NCBI RefSeq assembly: GCF_003121895.1
Contig: NZ_QEWW01000001.1
Location: 124,001-188,000 of the forward strand
DNA: 64,000 bases
Direction of reading: 5' to 3'
Origin: Ignatzschineria cameli
Lineage (GTDB): Bacteria > Pseudomonadota > Gammaproteobacteria > Cardiobacteriales > Wohlfahrtiimonadaceae
Shown here: positions 28,804 to 38,174 of the stretch, in pieces
How positions within the stretch are numbered: position 1 is the stretch's first letter
Layout: every line of letters starts with the position of its first letter
Program-made: the position numbers and the translations under genes
Notes under the pieces: model-generated
The model's database searches: none
Told to the model about the DNA's origin: nothing
Seen by the model: the letters and a program-made list of their open reading frames with translations, nothing else

Positions 28804-30717
28804 TTACTTCTTATCGCCTTTATCATCTTTAACTTCTTCAAACTCAGCATCAACAACATTGTCATCTTTAGCTTCTTGACCTTCTGCTGTTTCGCCCTGT
28901 TCTGCGTAAGCTTTTTGTGCCAATGCGCCTGCAAGCTCTGTTAACTTTTCAGTTTTTGCATTGATATCGGCAAGATCATTACCTTTCACTGCCTCTTTAA
29001 GCTCTTCAATGGCAGCTTCAATTGCTGTTTTTTCAGATTCTTCTACTTTGTCTGCCAAATCTTTGAGAGATTTTTCAGAAGCGTGAATCATCTGTTCCGC
29101 CATGTTACGCGCAGAGACGAGTTCTTGGAACTTCTTGTCATCTTCAGCATGCTTTTCTGCATCTTTGATCATCTTCTCAATGTCAGCTTCAGAGAGACCG
29201 GAGTTCGAACGGATTTGGATCGATTGCTCTTTACCAGTCGCTTTATCTTTCGCAGAAACATTCATAATACCATCTGAGTCGATATCAAATGTAACTTCGA
29301 TCTGTGGTACACCGCGTGGCGCTGGAGGAATGTCTGAGAGATCAAATTGACCTAAAGAGTGGTTCTCTGATGCTTGTGGACGCTCACCTTGTAACACATG
29401 GATGGTTACCGCAGGTTGATTGTCCTGTGCTGTTGAGAATACTTGGCTCGCCTTTGTTGGGATCGTTGTATTCTTCTCGATCAATTTTGTCATCACGCCA
29501 CCCATAGTCTCGATACCGAGTGAGAGTGGAGTTACGTCAAGAAGAAGAACATCTTTAACATCGCCTCCTAAGACGCCCCCTTGTACTGCTGCACCAGAAG
29601 CAACTGCTTCATCAGGGTTAACATCGTGGCGCGGCTCTTTACCAAAGAACTCTTTAACTTTCTCTTGCACTTTAGGCATACGAGTTTGACCACCTACAAG
29701 GATCACATCATCGATCTGGCTTGCAGAAAGACCGGCATCTTTAAGAGCAATACGGCAAGGCTCTAATGTACGATCGATGAGATCTTCTACTAATGCTTCA
29801 AGTTTTGCACGAGTCATCTTGATATTAAGATGTTTTGGCCCTGTATTATCTGCTGTGATGTAAGGAAGGTTGATCTCTGTCTGTTGTGCAGAGGAGAGTT
29901 CAATTTTCGCTTTTTCACCGGCATCTTTAAGACGTTGTAACGCTAAAGGATCATTTTGTAGATCGATACCTGTCTCTTTCTTAAACTCTTCTACAAGGTA
30001 GTTGATAATTGCGTTGTCAAAGTCTTCACCACCGAGGAAAGTATCACCGTTAGTTGAGAGTACTTCAAACTGTTTATCACCATCAAAGTCTGCAATTTCG
30101 ATGATGGAGATATCAAATGTACCCCCTCCTAAGTCGAAGACGGCAACTTTCTTCTCACCTTTAGAATCTTTATCAAGACCATAAGCAAGTGCAGCTGCTG
30201 TTGGCTCATTGATAATGCGTTTTACATCAAGACCTGCAATTTTACCCGCATCTTTTGTTGCTTGACGTTGCGCATCATTGAAGTAAGCCGGAACAGTAAT
30301 TACTGCTTCAGTTACTTTTTCACCAAGATATTTCTCGGCAGTCTCTTTCATCTTCATTAAGACACGTGCAGAAACTTCTGGTGGCGCCATTTTTTGATTA
30401 TCTAAAACTTCTACCCAAGCATCACCATTATCGGCTTTGATAATGGAGAAGGGAACAATCTCACGATCTTTTTGAACTTCTGGGTCTTCAAAGCGACGAC
30501 CGATAAGACGTTTGATTGCGTAGAGTGTATTTTTAGGGTTTGTAATTGCCTGACGTTTTGCTGGCTCACCTGTTAAAACTTCATCAGGTGTATAGGCAAC
30601 GATAGAGGGGGTAGTGCGATCACCTTCTGCGTTCTCAATAACGCGCACTTTATCGCCTTCCATTACGGCAACACATGAGTTAGTTGTACCTAAGTCAATA
30701 CCAATAATTTTAGCCAT
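28804..30717 (-). CDS. dnaK: Chaperone protein DnaK (Hsp70)
   Basis: A 637-residue Hsp70 (E. coli 638). N-terminal ATPase signatures [25 protein letters not shown] and [13 protein letters not shown] are present, then the substrate-binding domain ([14 protein letters not shown]) and an acidic helical tail ending [14 protein letters not shown] 30717 has AAAGGAAA upstream. grpE is not adjacent. Its leader is long: a good sigma-32 promoter sits about 385 bases upstream on the minus strand. Confidence 0.98.
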   Translation of the reverse strand: MAKIIGIDLGTTNSCVAVMEGDKVRVIENAEGDRTTPSIVAYTPDEVLTGEPAKRQAITNPKNTLYAIKRLIGRRFEDPEVQKDREIVPFSIIKADNGDAWVEVLDNQKMAPPEVSARVLMKMKETAEKYLGEKVTEAVITVPAYFNDAQRQATKDAGKIAGLDVKRIINEPTAAALAYGLDKDSKGEKKVAVFDLGGGTFDISIIEIADFDGDKQFEVLSTNGDTFLGGEDFDNAIINYLVEEFKKETGIDLQNDPLALQRLKDAGEKAKIELSSAQQTEINLPYITADNTGPKHLNIKMTRAKLEALVEDLIDRTLEPCRIALKDAGLSASQIDDVILVGGQTRMPKVQEKVKEFFGKEPRHDVNPDEAVASGAAVQGGVLGGDVKDVLLLDVTPLSLGIETMGGVMTKLIEKNTTIPTKASQVFSTAQDNQPAVTIHVLQGERPQASENHSLGQFDLSDIPPAPRGVPQIEVTFDIDSDGIMNVSAKDKATGKEQSIQIRSNSGLSEADIEKMIKDAEKHAEDDKKFQELVSARNMAEQMIHASEKSLKDLADKVEESEKTAIEAAIEELKEAVKGNDLADINAKTEKLTELAGALAQKAYAEQGETAEGQEAKDDNVVDAEFEEVKDDKGDKK

Positions 30718-30845
30718 TATTTATTTCCTTTATTGTTACTTTTTATTGAATGTTTTATTGAATAATTATTGATTGAGTAATCATGAATAGATAGTGTCAT
30801 AATTTCTTACAATCTGGAGTAAGGCATCAAGAGTTATTAAATGTC

Positions 30846-30881
30846 ATTAATAACTATCAGTAGCTATCAATAGTTATTAAT
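30846..30881 (-). repeat. AT-rich hairpin in the dnaK leader
   Basis: ATTAATAACTAT (30846-30857) and its perfect reverse complement ATAGTTATTAAT (30870-30881) with a 12-base loop, within the predicted 5' untranslated region of dnaK. Confidence 0.65.
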
Positions 30882-31101
30882 AATTGTTAAAGCGATCTGC
30901 AGGGATCTACAACAATATCATCTAGAAGTGATCTCAAAGGTTTTCAAAGTGATTCCACGATAATTTGAGTAGTCATTTGAATACCTTTTAGATGCAACCT
31001 AAAACCATAAGCTTAAAACTATAATTAAAACTATAATTAAAGCTATAAGCTATTTGAGACATTTAAACTTTTTGTAGCCTATCTCATTCTCTGAGTACAA
31101 T

Positions 31102-31127
31102 ATGGGAACGAATTTTCAGACTTCAAG
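31102..31127 (-). promoter_or_regulatory. Predicted sigma-32 (heat-shock) promoter of dnaK
   Basis: On the minus strand the sequence reads CTTGAA, then 15 bases, then CCCAT-AT, close to the RpoH consensus CTTGAAA and CCCCATNT. It is between yggS and dnaK and points to dnaK. It predicts a leader of roughly 370 to 380 bases. Confidence 0.65.
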
Positions 31128-31269
31128 CTCTTTTTTAAATTTTTCTTAAACTTTATTTTTAAATTTGCTAAGAACTCGTAGTAGTGGGCTTTTAACCCTC
31201 TTTCATCTCTTTGGATTTCTCGGTGCTTTTCTCTTTTTTAAATCATGTATTGATTTAGAGAGGTTCGAT

Positions 31270-32013
31270 TTAGAAAGATTTTCTTGCACCGAAGATATCA
31301 CTTCCGATACGAATAATAGTGGCTCCCTCTTCAATTGCAAGTTCGAGATCTCCACTCATCCCCATTGAGAGCGTCTTTGCGTGAGGTGGAAGTAAGCCAG
31401 CATCGCGCATCTCTTCACTAAGTTGACGTAATGCTGCAAAACCAGTGCGAACAACTTCAGGATCATTCGATTGTTTTCCAATGGTCATTAAGCCGCGAAC
31501 CTGTAGATGGCTAAAAGTGGCGATCTCTTCTAAAAAGGGGGCGAGTTGTTTGGGAAGTAAGCCCTGTTTATTGGGGTCAAGTGAGCTATTGACTTGCACT
31601 AAAATAGCCATATTTTTATTGAAGTTTTGAGCCGCTCGATCGATGCGTCGAGCAATTCTAATGCGATCAACACTCTGGATGCAATCTGCATAAGCTACAA
31701 CTTCATTCACCTTATTTCCCTGCAAGGGGCCGATAAAGTGGGTCTCCCTTACGGTTTTGAAGGGAATATCGATTCTTTTTAGAAGATGAGGCACTTTTTC
31801 TACAAGTTCTTGTGCTCTATTCTCTCCAATAAGTCCATATCCAAGAGCAATTGCGTTATTGATGATATCGATAGGCTGCTGTTTAGTTGCAAGTAGAAGA
31901 GAGATCTCATTAGGATCTCTCTGAGCACGCTTTGCAGCGGACTCTATCCGCTGACAAACCTTCTCAATATTGGAAATGAGTTTTGAATTGTTGATTTGAT
32001 CTTCAAGTGTCAT
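31270..32013 (-). CDS. yggS: YggS/PROSC family pyridoxal-phosphate homeostasis protein
   Basis: A 247-residue PLP-binding single TIM-barrel protein of the YggS/PLPBP family. The PLP lysine is Lys44 in SLLLATKQQP; FIGPLQGNKVNEVV, VQVNSSLDPNKQGL, VRGLMTIGK and SMGMSGDLELAIEEGATIIRIGS are the family blocks. It buffers free pyridoxal phosphate and has no known catalytic activity. It begins 17 bases after the NtrX-like regulator gene on the same strand, so the two probably form an operon. In many proteobacteria yggS is next to proC and pil genes; neither is here. Confidence 0.93.
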   Translation of the reverse strand: MTLEDQINNSKLISNIEKVCQRIESAAKRAQRDPNEISLLLATKQQPIDIINNAIALGYGLIGENRAQELVEKVPHLLKRIDIPFKTVRETHFIGPLQGNKVNEVVAYADCIQSVDRIRIARRIDRAAQNFNKNMAILVQVNSSLDPNKQGLLPKQLAPFLEEIATFSHLQVRGLMTIGKQSNDPEVVRTGFAALRQLSEEMRDAGLLPPHAKTLSMGMSGDLELAIEEGATIIRIGSDIFGARKSF

Positions 32014-32030
32014 ATCTGTTCTCCTTCCGA

Positions 32031-33407
32031 TTAGTAACCCTTTTTAGGATCGATATCGAGAGATTTCAGTTTACGATAGAGATTAGTTCTCTCCATGCCA
32101 ACTAACTCAGCAAGATTTGCAATATTCCCCTCAGATCGCTCATATTGAGCGATTAGATAAGCTCTTTCAAACTGTTCACGCGCCTCTCTTAAGGGGAGAT
32201 GCAATGGTAGGTGATCAGTTAAATTGGTGAGATTGCTGCTATTTTTAAGATCTTGCTCGAGCGCCTGATTCACCTCATCTAATGTCACTTCATCACTTTT
32301 TCCTAAAACAAGTAGACGTTGAATAATATTTTTAAGGGCAAGATGATTTCCGCTCCATTGATGATTGCGTAGTCTATTTTGAGCCGCAATGGAGAAGTGG
32401 CGGTAGGTTAGCCCTTTATCATCAACAAAATAGTGGATATAGGCATTTACTAACTCAGGAACATCTTCAGGATGCTCGGCAAGGGAGGGGATTTCAATAA
32501 GAACGACATTGATTTGATGCCAGAGGGGTTCGAGGAAATCGCCACTCTCTACAAGTGAGAGTAAGCCGGGTTGTGCTGAGAAGATATAGCGAATATTAGT
32601 GGGGGTAATTGCCCCTGTTTTTGGGTGAATATAGGACTTTGTTTGAATTAAGTCATAGATCAGTTTTTGTGCTCGGTCATCGGCCTGCTCTAAATTACTG
32701 AGATAGAGGGTGCCACCATCGATCGACTGCAATAGCTGTGATCGTTTTTCAGCATTTTCAATGAGTTCCTTAACCTCATTTAAGCTCAGAGAGTTAAAGC
32801 TTAATTCTAAAAAGGGCGCTTGTTTTCTACGTGATGAGGTGTGGATATAGCTTGCAATACCGGCAACTTCGGAGCCAAAAGTATGGAGTAAGAGAACATT
32901 GGTATCTGATTTAGCCGCCTCGATCAGTTTCTCCCTTAAAGTGACCATCAGTTGACTTCTTCCAATGGGTTCAAAAGGAGGAATTGAGGGGGGGGCGCTT
33001 TGACGATTTTCTGTTTGCGGTGAGTGGGTTTTGGCCTCTTCCAAGGTTTTTTCAACCACTAAGAGTAGCTTTGCTAATGTCAAAGGTTTTTCAAGAAAAT
33101 CGACCGCCCCTAACTTTGTCGCCTCAATTGCATGCTCTAGAGTGCCGTGACCGCTCATCATAATAACAGGGCAGTGTAACTCATTGTTATTACGCCATTC
33201 ACCTAAGAGGGAGATTCCATCTATATCGGGCATCCAGATATCAAGAAGAATAAGATCGGGCTCGCGCTCTGTTTTTAGGGCTTTTGCTTCTGTGCCATTA
33301 TAGGCCATAGCAACCTCGTAGCCCTCATCTTGCAGAATATCACTAACAAGGTTACAGATATCTTTTTCATCATCAATAATTAGGATATAAGGCTTTTCTT
33401 GTGACAT
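32031..33407 (-). CDS. NtrX-like response regulator with degenerate AAA+ domain
   Basis: A 458-residue regulator. The receiver domain (1-125) is complete, with DDE at 12-14, phospho-acceptor Asp56 in LILLDIWMPD, and the FLEKP lysine near 106. The C-terminus (about 410-458) is a Fis-type helix-turn-helix (NIANLAELVGMERTNLYRKLKSL). Between them lies a sigma-54-activator-like domain that has lost the key motifs: the Walker A position reads TFGSEVAGIASYIH and there is no GAFTGA loop. It therefore probably binds DNA without acting on sigma-54. No cognate kinase is in the window. ATG 33407 is chosen over 33470 as the first residue of the receiver. Confidence 0.82.
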   Translation of the reverse strand: MSQEKPYILIIDDEKDICNLVSDILQDEGYEVAMAYNGTEAKALKTEREPDLILLDIWMPDIDGISLLGEWRNNNELHCPVIMMSGHGTLEHAIEATKLGAVDFLEKPLTLAKLLLVVEKTLEEAKTHSPQTENRQSAPPSIPPFEPIGRSQLMVTLREKLIEAAKSDTNVLLLHTFGSEVAGIASYIHTSSRRKQAPFLELSFNSLSLNEVKELIENAEKRSQLLQSIDGGTLYLSNLEQADDRAQKLIYDLIQTKSYIHPKTGAITPTNIRYIFSAQPGLLSLVESGDFLEPLWHQINVVLIEIPSLAEHPEDVPELVNAYIHYFVDDKGLTYRHFSIAAQNRLRNHQWSGNHLALKNIIQRLLVLGKSDEVTLDEVNQALEQDLKNSSNLTNLTDHLPLHLPLREAREQFERAYLIAQYERSEGNIANLAELVGMERTNLYRKLKSLDIDPKKGY

Positions 33408-33536
33408 AGTGAATTGACTCTCTCTTATAAAATTAGGGTAGGGAAAATGGAGATAGGAAGAGTAATACACTCTTTTAAGAGCGTATTGATCCTCTGTTAT
33501 CCTCTATTATAGAGTTCATTTTATCAACAAAGAGTA

Positions 33537-33566
33537 AAAAGGGGTGTCTTTAACCACCCCTTTTGT
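33537..33566 (-). terminator. Terminator after topA
   Basis: AAAAGGGGTG and CACCCCTTTT form a 10-bp stem with an 8-base loop, T-rich on the minus-strand 3' side. Confidence 0.85.
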
Positions 33567-33637
33567 AAGATTCACCTCTATGCTATCGCTATTTTAATAG
33601 TGTGATAGAGGTATTGTTGAGAGTTATTTGAGGGTAA

Positions 33638-36142
33638 TTACACCTCGCTACTCTCCTTAGTACTACTCTTTTTGCTACTGCTCTTCTTTGTTGTTGTGCT
33701 CTTCTTGGCTGTGGTGCTTTTTGTTGCTGTACTCTTTTTTGTAGGACTCTTTTTGGTCGTGCTTTTTTTAGTGGCTGTTTTTTTAGTTTCAGCTTTTTCA
33801 TCTGCAGCCTTTTTAGTGCTACTCTTCTTTGTTGCCGCTTTTCGGCGACCTTTTGCAGGGGCTTTAGCGAGGAGCTCTTTACACTCTTCAAGTGTTAAAA
33901 GGGCAGGATCACTCTCTTTAGGAACTTTGGCATTTTTGGTGCCATCTGTGATGTAAGGCCCATATCGGCCATTAATGACTTCGATCGTGATATCCCCATC
34001 TTGAAATGAGTTGATAAACTTAGCAGCTTCTGCCGCTTTATGAGCTTCAACAATCTCTATTGCACGCTCAAAAGAGACGCTATATGGGTCATCCTCTTTT
34101 AGAGAGACAAACTTACGAGGACCATATTGAATATAGGGCCCAAAGCGACCAATATTTGCACGAATATCATAACCATCTTCACCTTGCCCTAAGATACGGG
34201 GGAGGCGGAAGAGTGCCATAGCCTCCTCGAAAGTGATAGTGTCGATACTCTGTCCCGGTAATAGTGAAGCAAAGCGAGGCTTCTCTTCATCATCTTTATC
34301 ACCGATCTGAGCAAAGGGTCCATAGCGACCAATTCTTACAGAGACCGGTTTTCCTGTTTTAGGATCTTCCCCTAACACTTTAGCTTGAGCAACTTCAGCT
34401 CGCGTGACATTCTCTTCAACATGATTGCATTGAGCAATAAATGGGGTCCAAAATTCTTCAAGAAGTGGAATCCAAGCTTTTTCACCATTTGCCACTTCAT
34501 CGAGGTTATCTTCCATTAGCGCGGTAAATTCATAATCAACAATTCGTCTAAATTCCGAGGAGAGGAAGCGTGCGACAATTTTTCCCATATCAGTAGGAAT
34601 AAAGCGACGATTGTCAAGGATGACATACTCTCGATTTTGTAAGGTTGAAATAATAGAGGCATAAGTTGATGGGCGACCGATCCCAAATTCTTCGAGAGAT
34701 TTTACCAATGAAGCCTCAGTGTAGCGTGGTGGTGGCTCAGTAAAATGTTGATTAGGCTTGATCTCAGTCAGGTCGATCACTTCACCAACAGCCATCTCGG
34801 GAAGAATCTTATCCTCCTCTTTCTGCTCTTCTTTCTCATCATCAACATCTTCAAGATAGAGGCTCATAAACCCTGGAAAAGCGATCGTTGAACCGGTTAC
34901 GCGAAATGTATGCAATCCTTTCTCCCCTAAATCGATAGAGGTTGTATTCATAATTGCAGATTCCATCTGTGATGCGATGGCGCGCTTCCAGATCAGCTCA
35001 TAGAGACGATATTGATCTGAAGATAGATGCTCTTTAACAGACTCAGGGGTTCTAAAGACAGAGGTTGGACGGATCGCCTCATGCGCTTCCTGCGCATTTT
35101 TTGCCTTTGTTTTATACTCTCGAGGTGCCTTAGGGAGATACTCATCTCCATGTTTACTTTTGATGTAGCGACGAATATCTTCGAGCGCTTCATTAGAGAG
35201 GGTAACGGAGTCTGTACGCATATAGGTAATCAGACCGATGGTTTCAGCCCCTAAGTTAATCCCTTCATAGAGATCTTGTGCTGTTCGCATTGTTCGGGTT
35301 GTGCTAAATCGTAATTTTCGCGATGCTTCCTGCTGTAAGGTTGAGGTTGTAAATGGGGCAGCGGGATTACGACGACGCTGTTTCTTTTCAACATTATAGA
35401 CAGGAATCTTGCTATCAAATGCTTTTTCAAGTGTTGCTTTAGCTGCCTCGGCACTCTTTTTATCCGTAATGGTAAATTGCTCAACTTTTTCACCCTGATA
35501 CTCAATCAATTTACCAGAGAAGGTTGAGCTCTCTTTGGCAAGATCGGCAAAGATAGACCAATATTCTTGAGAGACGAATGCATTGATCTCATCTTCTCTT
35601 TCAACAATTAACCTTAATGCCGGTGATTGCACCCGTCCGGCTGAGAGGCCAGGGTTGATTTTCTTCCAAAGGAGAGGGGAGAGATTAAAGCCGACAAGAT
35701 AATCGAGTGCGGTGCGGGCCTGTTGCGCTTCTACTAGGTCCATGTCGATCTGTCTTGGATGAGCTACGGCATATTGAACCGCACTTTTAGTGATCTCATT
35801 GAAAACAACGCGGGTAATGTTTTTCCCTGTTAAGGCGCGTTTACTCTTTAAGTATTCTAAAATATGCCAAGAGATCGCCTCACCCTCTCTATCGGGGTCC
35901 GTTGCAAGCATAAGATTATCTGCATCTTTCAATGCTTTTTCAATGGCAGATAGATGCTTTTTATTTTGGGGGATCACTTCATATTTCATCGCAAAATTAT
36001 TATCGGGATCAACAGAACCAGTTTTGCGAACTAATTGTCTTACGTGACCAAAAGAGGCAAGAACAGTAAAGTCCTTGCCTAGATATTTTTCAATTGTTTT
36101 CGCCTTTGCGGGCGATTCAACAATAACTAAAGATTTACTCAT
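33638..36142 (-). CDS. topA: DNA topoisomerase I
   Basis: Type IA topoisomerase of 834 residues that relaxes negative supercoils. The N-terminal Toprim domain (KSLVIVESPAKAKTIEKYLG, DPDREGEAISWH) and the active-site tyrosine in GLITYMRTDS are present. The C-terminal part has GRYGPFAQIG/GRFGPYIQYG/GRYGPYITDG repeats instead of the Cys4 zinc ribbons of E. coli TopA. The last 65 or so residues are nearly all Lys, Ser, Thr and Ala in KKST-like repeats, a histone H1-like tail likely to bind DNA. ATG 36142; no neighbours in the same operon are evident. Confidence 0.95.
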   Translation of the reverse strand: MSKSLVIVESPAKAKTIEKYLGKDFTVLASFGHVRQLVRKTGSVDPDNNFAMKYEVIPQNKKHLSAIEKALKDADNLMLATDPDREGEAISWHILEYLKSKRALTGKNITRVVFNEITKSAVQYAVAHPRQIDMDLVEAQQARTALDYLVGFNLSPLLWKKINPGLSAGRVQSPALRLIVEREDEINAFVSQEYWSIFADLAKESSTFSGKLIEYQGEKVEQFTITDKKSAEAAKATLEKAFDSKIPVYNVEKKQRRRNPAAPFTTSTLQQEASRKLRFSTTRTMRTAQDLYEGINLGAETIGLITYMRTDSVTLSNEALEDIRRYIKSKHGDEYLPKAPREYKTKAKNAQEAHEAIRPTSVFRTPESVKEHLSSDQYRLYELIWKRAIASQMESAIMNTTSIDLGEKGLHTFRVTGSTIAFPGFMSLYLEDVDDEKEEQKEEDKILPEMAVGEVIDLTEIKPNQHFTEPPPRYTEASLVKSLEEFGIGRPSTYASIISTLQNREYVILDNRRFIPTDMGKIVARFLSSEFRRIVDYEFTALMEDNLDEVANGEKAWIPLLEEFWTPFIAQCNHVEENVTRAEVAQAKVLGEDPKTGKPVSVRIGRYGPFAQIGDKDDEEKPRFASLLPGQSIDTITFEEAMALFRLPRILGQGEDGYDIRANIGRFGPYIQYGPRKFVSLKEDDPYSVSFERAIEIVEAHKAAEAAKFINSFQDGDITIEVINGRYGPYITDGTKNAKVPKESDPALLTLEECKELLAKAPAKGRRKAATKKSSTKKAADEKAETKKTATKKSTTKKSPTKKSTATKSTTAKKSTTTKKSSSKKSSTKESSEV

Positions 36143-36330
36143 CTAATTTCTCAATTATCCTACGATTGTAACGTGTCTATATTTTATAGTTCAAAGTGGC
36201 ACATATTTGCTACAATAACAAATTCAGATTTCTAAATTCAGATTTAAAACGAAGTAGTAGTTTGAGTAATTTAACTTAAGAATTCAAGCTATCGCTATAA
36301 ATTAACCTAAAAAGCAGAATTGATATCAAT

Positions 36331-36477
36331 ATGTATTACGACCAGAAAAAAACAAAAAGATCTTTCAAGTGGCTCTATTTGATTCTTATTGTTGCCTTTG
36401 TTGTGTGGGTAATGCTCGATGATACTGATAAAGAGAGCGAAACAACACAGATTATTGAGGTTGAGTTGCCTCAATAG
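36331..36477 (+). CDS. Small single-helix membrane protein (48 aa)
   Basis: A 48-residue reading frame: Lys/Arg-rich N-terminus (YYDQKKTKRSFK), one hydrophobic helix (WLYLILIVAFVVWVML, about 14-29), then a short acidic tail. The positive-inside pattern and an adjacent downstream terminator support it as a real gene, but the ribosome binding site is weak. It lies between divergent topA and dgkA. No family is recognised. Confidence 0.5.
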   Translation: MYYDQKKTKRSFKWLYLILIVAFVVWVMLDDTDKESETTQIIEVELPQ

Positions 36478-36508
36478 CCCCATCTATTATCGATAGCCTG
36501 ATATCGAT

Positions 36509-36535
36509 AGATCGATCTTGTGAGTTCGATCTTTT
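36509..36535 (+). terminator. Stem-loop after the 48-codon gene
   Basis: AGATCGA and TCGATCT around a 13-base spacing, followed by TTTT; probable weak terminator before dgkA. Confidence 0.5.
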
Positions 36536-36591
36536 ATAGGGGATTTTTATAGGGAATAGATCCAAATAAGTCGGTCAATAAAGGAATAATT

Positions 36592-36966
36592 ATGACCCAA
36601 AAGATGAATAAGCCTGATCGAAAAGGGTTAGCTCGAATTGTGGCGGCAACAAGATACTCTATCAAAGGGCTGCAGGCCGCTTATCGTAATGAAGAGGCGA
36701 TTCGTCAAGAGTTGTTGGCCGGGATTGTTGTTATTCCTATGGCTTTTGTTATTGCAGAGAATGGTGTGGAGTTAGCATTATTGTTAGGAAGTGCCATTTT
36801 GATCTTCTTAATGGAGCTTATAAATTCTGCGATTGAGTCAGTGGTTGATCGGATTAGCTTAGAGCATCACCCTCTTTCTGGGCAGGCAAAGGATATTGGA
36901 TCGGCGCTTGTGATGGTGGCGCTCCTGCTCTTTGCTGTTGTTTGGCTAGCGATTCTCTTCTATTAA
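36592..36966 (+). CDS. dgkA: Diacylglycerol kinase
   Basis: A 124-residue, three-helix inner-membrane enzyme (E. coli 122) that phosphorylates diacylglycerol to phosphatidate, recycling the lipid by-product of envelope glycan modification. The signatures RNEEAIRQEL, ELINSAIESVVDRI and AKDIGSALV are those of DgkA, with the catalytic and magnesium-binding glutamates. An AAAGGAAT ribosome binding site precedes ATG 36592. Confidence 0.95.
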   Translation: MTQKMNKPDRKGLARIVAATRYSIKGLQAAYRNEEAIRQELLAGIVVIPMAFVIAENGVELALLLGSAILIFLMELINSAIESVVDRISLEHHPLSGQAKDIGSALVMVALLLFAVVWLAILFY

Positions 36967-37150
36967 CCCATTTATCGCTCTATTCTCTATTTGCTTTATT
37001 CTCTATTTTTAAAGAGTCTATTCTGATGTAGTAGATAGAGCAGAGATAGACACGAGAATAGAAGTAGAGATAGAAGTAGTGAGTGATATTTTAAAAATTT
37101 TAGAGTTAAAGATTTTAGGGGCTCCATTTTCATTTGAGTAGAGGCAAAAA

Positions 37151-38170
37151 GTGATTGTATTAGGAATAGAAAGTTCATGTGATGAGACAGGTGTTGCCAT
37201 TTATGATGGGGCAGAGCAGAAGTTGCTAGCGCATCAACTTTACTCTCAGATCGCTCTTCATGCTCAATATGGTGGTGTTGTTCCGGAGTTGGCGTCAAGA
37301 GATCATATCCGTAAATTACCGCTACTAGTGAATGCAGCTATCGAAGAGGCAGGAATAAACCTGCAAGATTTAGAGGGCATTGCTTTTACAAGAGGTCCAG
37401 GCTTGATTGGAGCCTTGATGGTTGCCGCAACTTATGCGCAAGGGTTAGGGTTAGCGCTCGATATTCCGATCTTAGGGGTTAATCATATGGAGGCTCACCT
37501 TATGGCAGTAATGTTAGAAGAGCAGAAGCCAGAGTATCCATTTGTAACGCTTTTAGTCTCTGGTGGACATACACAGCTAGTTTTAGTGCGAGATTTTGGA
37601 AATTATGAACTTTTAGGAGAGAGTCTAGATGATGCTGTTGGAGAAGCTTTCGATAAGACAGCAAAGATTATGGGGCTCCCTTATCCAGGAGGGCCGGAGC
37701 TGGCTAAACTTGCTGAAGCGGGTGATCCATCTCGTTACCATTTTCCACGTCCGATGCTCAACAGACCTGGGTTAGAGTTTAGTTTTAGTGGTATCAAAAC
37801 TAAGGCGTTACTAACAATAGAAGAGGCAACAGAAGCTGACTATCCCGATATTGCAGCAGCCTTTCAGGAAGCTTTAGTAGATACGTTGATCCAGAAATCT
37901 TTAAGAGCACTGAAGAGGACAGGTGCTAAAAATTTAGTTGTATCAGGTGGGGTCGGTGCTAATAAGCATCTTCGTTCTGAATTGAAGCGGTTGAGTGAAG
38001 AGAAGGGCTTTCAGGTCTATTTTCCTCGGTCTGAGTTCTGCACTGATAACGGTGCAATGGTTGCCTATCTAGGGTGTGAGCGGCTAAGTCGAGGGGAACA
38101 GAGTGAGAGCGTAAAACTGTTAGCAAGATGGCCGATCGACCAACTAACAGAGCGCGCCTCTAAGGAGTAG
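37151..38170 (+). CDS. tsaD: tRNA N6-adenosine threonylcarbamoyltransferase TsaD
   Basis: A 339-residue enzyme that, with TsaB and TsaE, transfers threonylcarbamoyl to adenosine 37 of ANN-decoding tRNAs. It starts with [17 protein letters not shown] begins the ASKHA fold and NHMEAH (about 110-115) is the metal-binding motif; SGGHTQL and GVGANKHLR follow. The next gene begins four bases after its stop, so they are co-transcribed. TsaB and TsaE are not in the window. Confidence 0.96.
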   Translation: MIVLGIESSCDETGVAIYDGAEQKLLAHQLYSQIALHAQYGGVVPELASRDHIRKLPLLVNAAIEEAGINLQDLEGIAFTRGPGLIGALMVAATYAQGLGLALDIPILGVNHMEAHLMAVMLEEQKPEYPFVTLLVSGGHTQLVLVRDFGNYELLGESLDDAVGEAFDKTAKIMGLPYPGGPELAKLAEAGDPSRYHFPRPMLNRPGLEFSFSGIKTKALLTIEEATEADYPDIAAAFQEALVDTLIQKSLRALKRTGAKNLVVSGGVGANKHLRSELKRLSEEKGFQVYFPRSEFCTDNGAMVAYLGCERLSRGEQSESVKLLARWPIDQLTERASKE

Positions 38171-38174
38171 ATCG

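Noticed and set aside
33672-33956. 94-codon hydrophobic plus-strand frame opposite topA
   Set aside because: It is the reverse complement of the Lys/Ser/Thr repeat tail of TopA; poly-Lys codons read as Phe/Leu on the other strand. No ribosome binding site.
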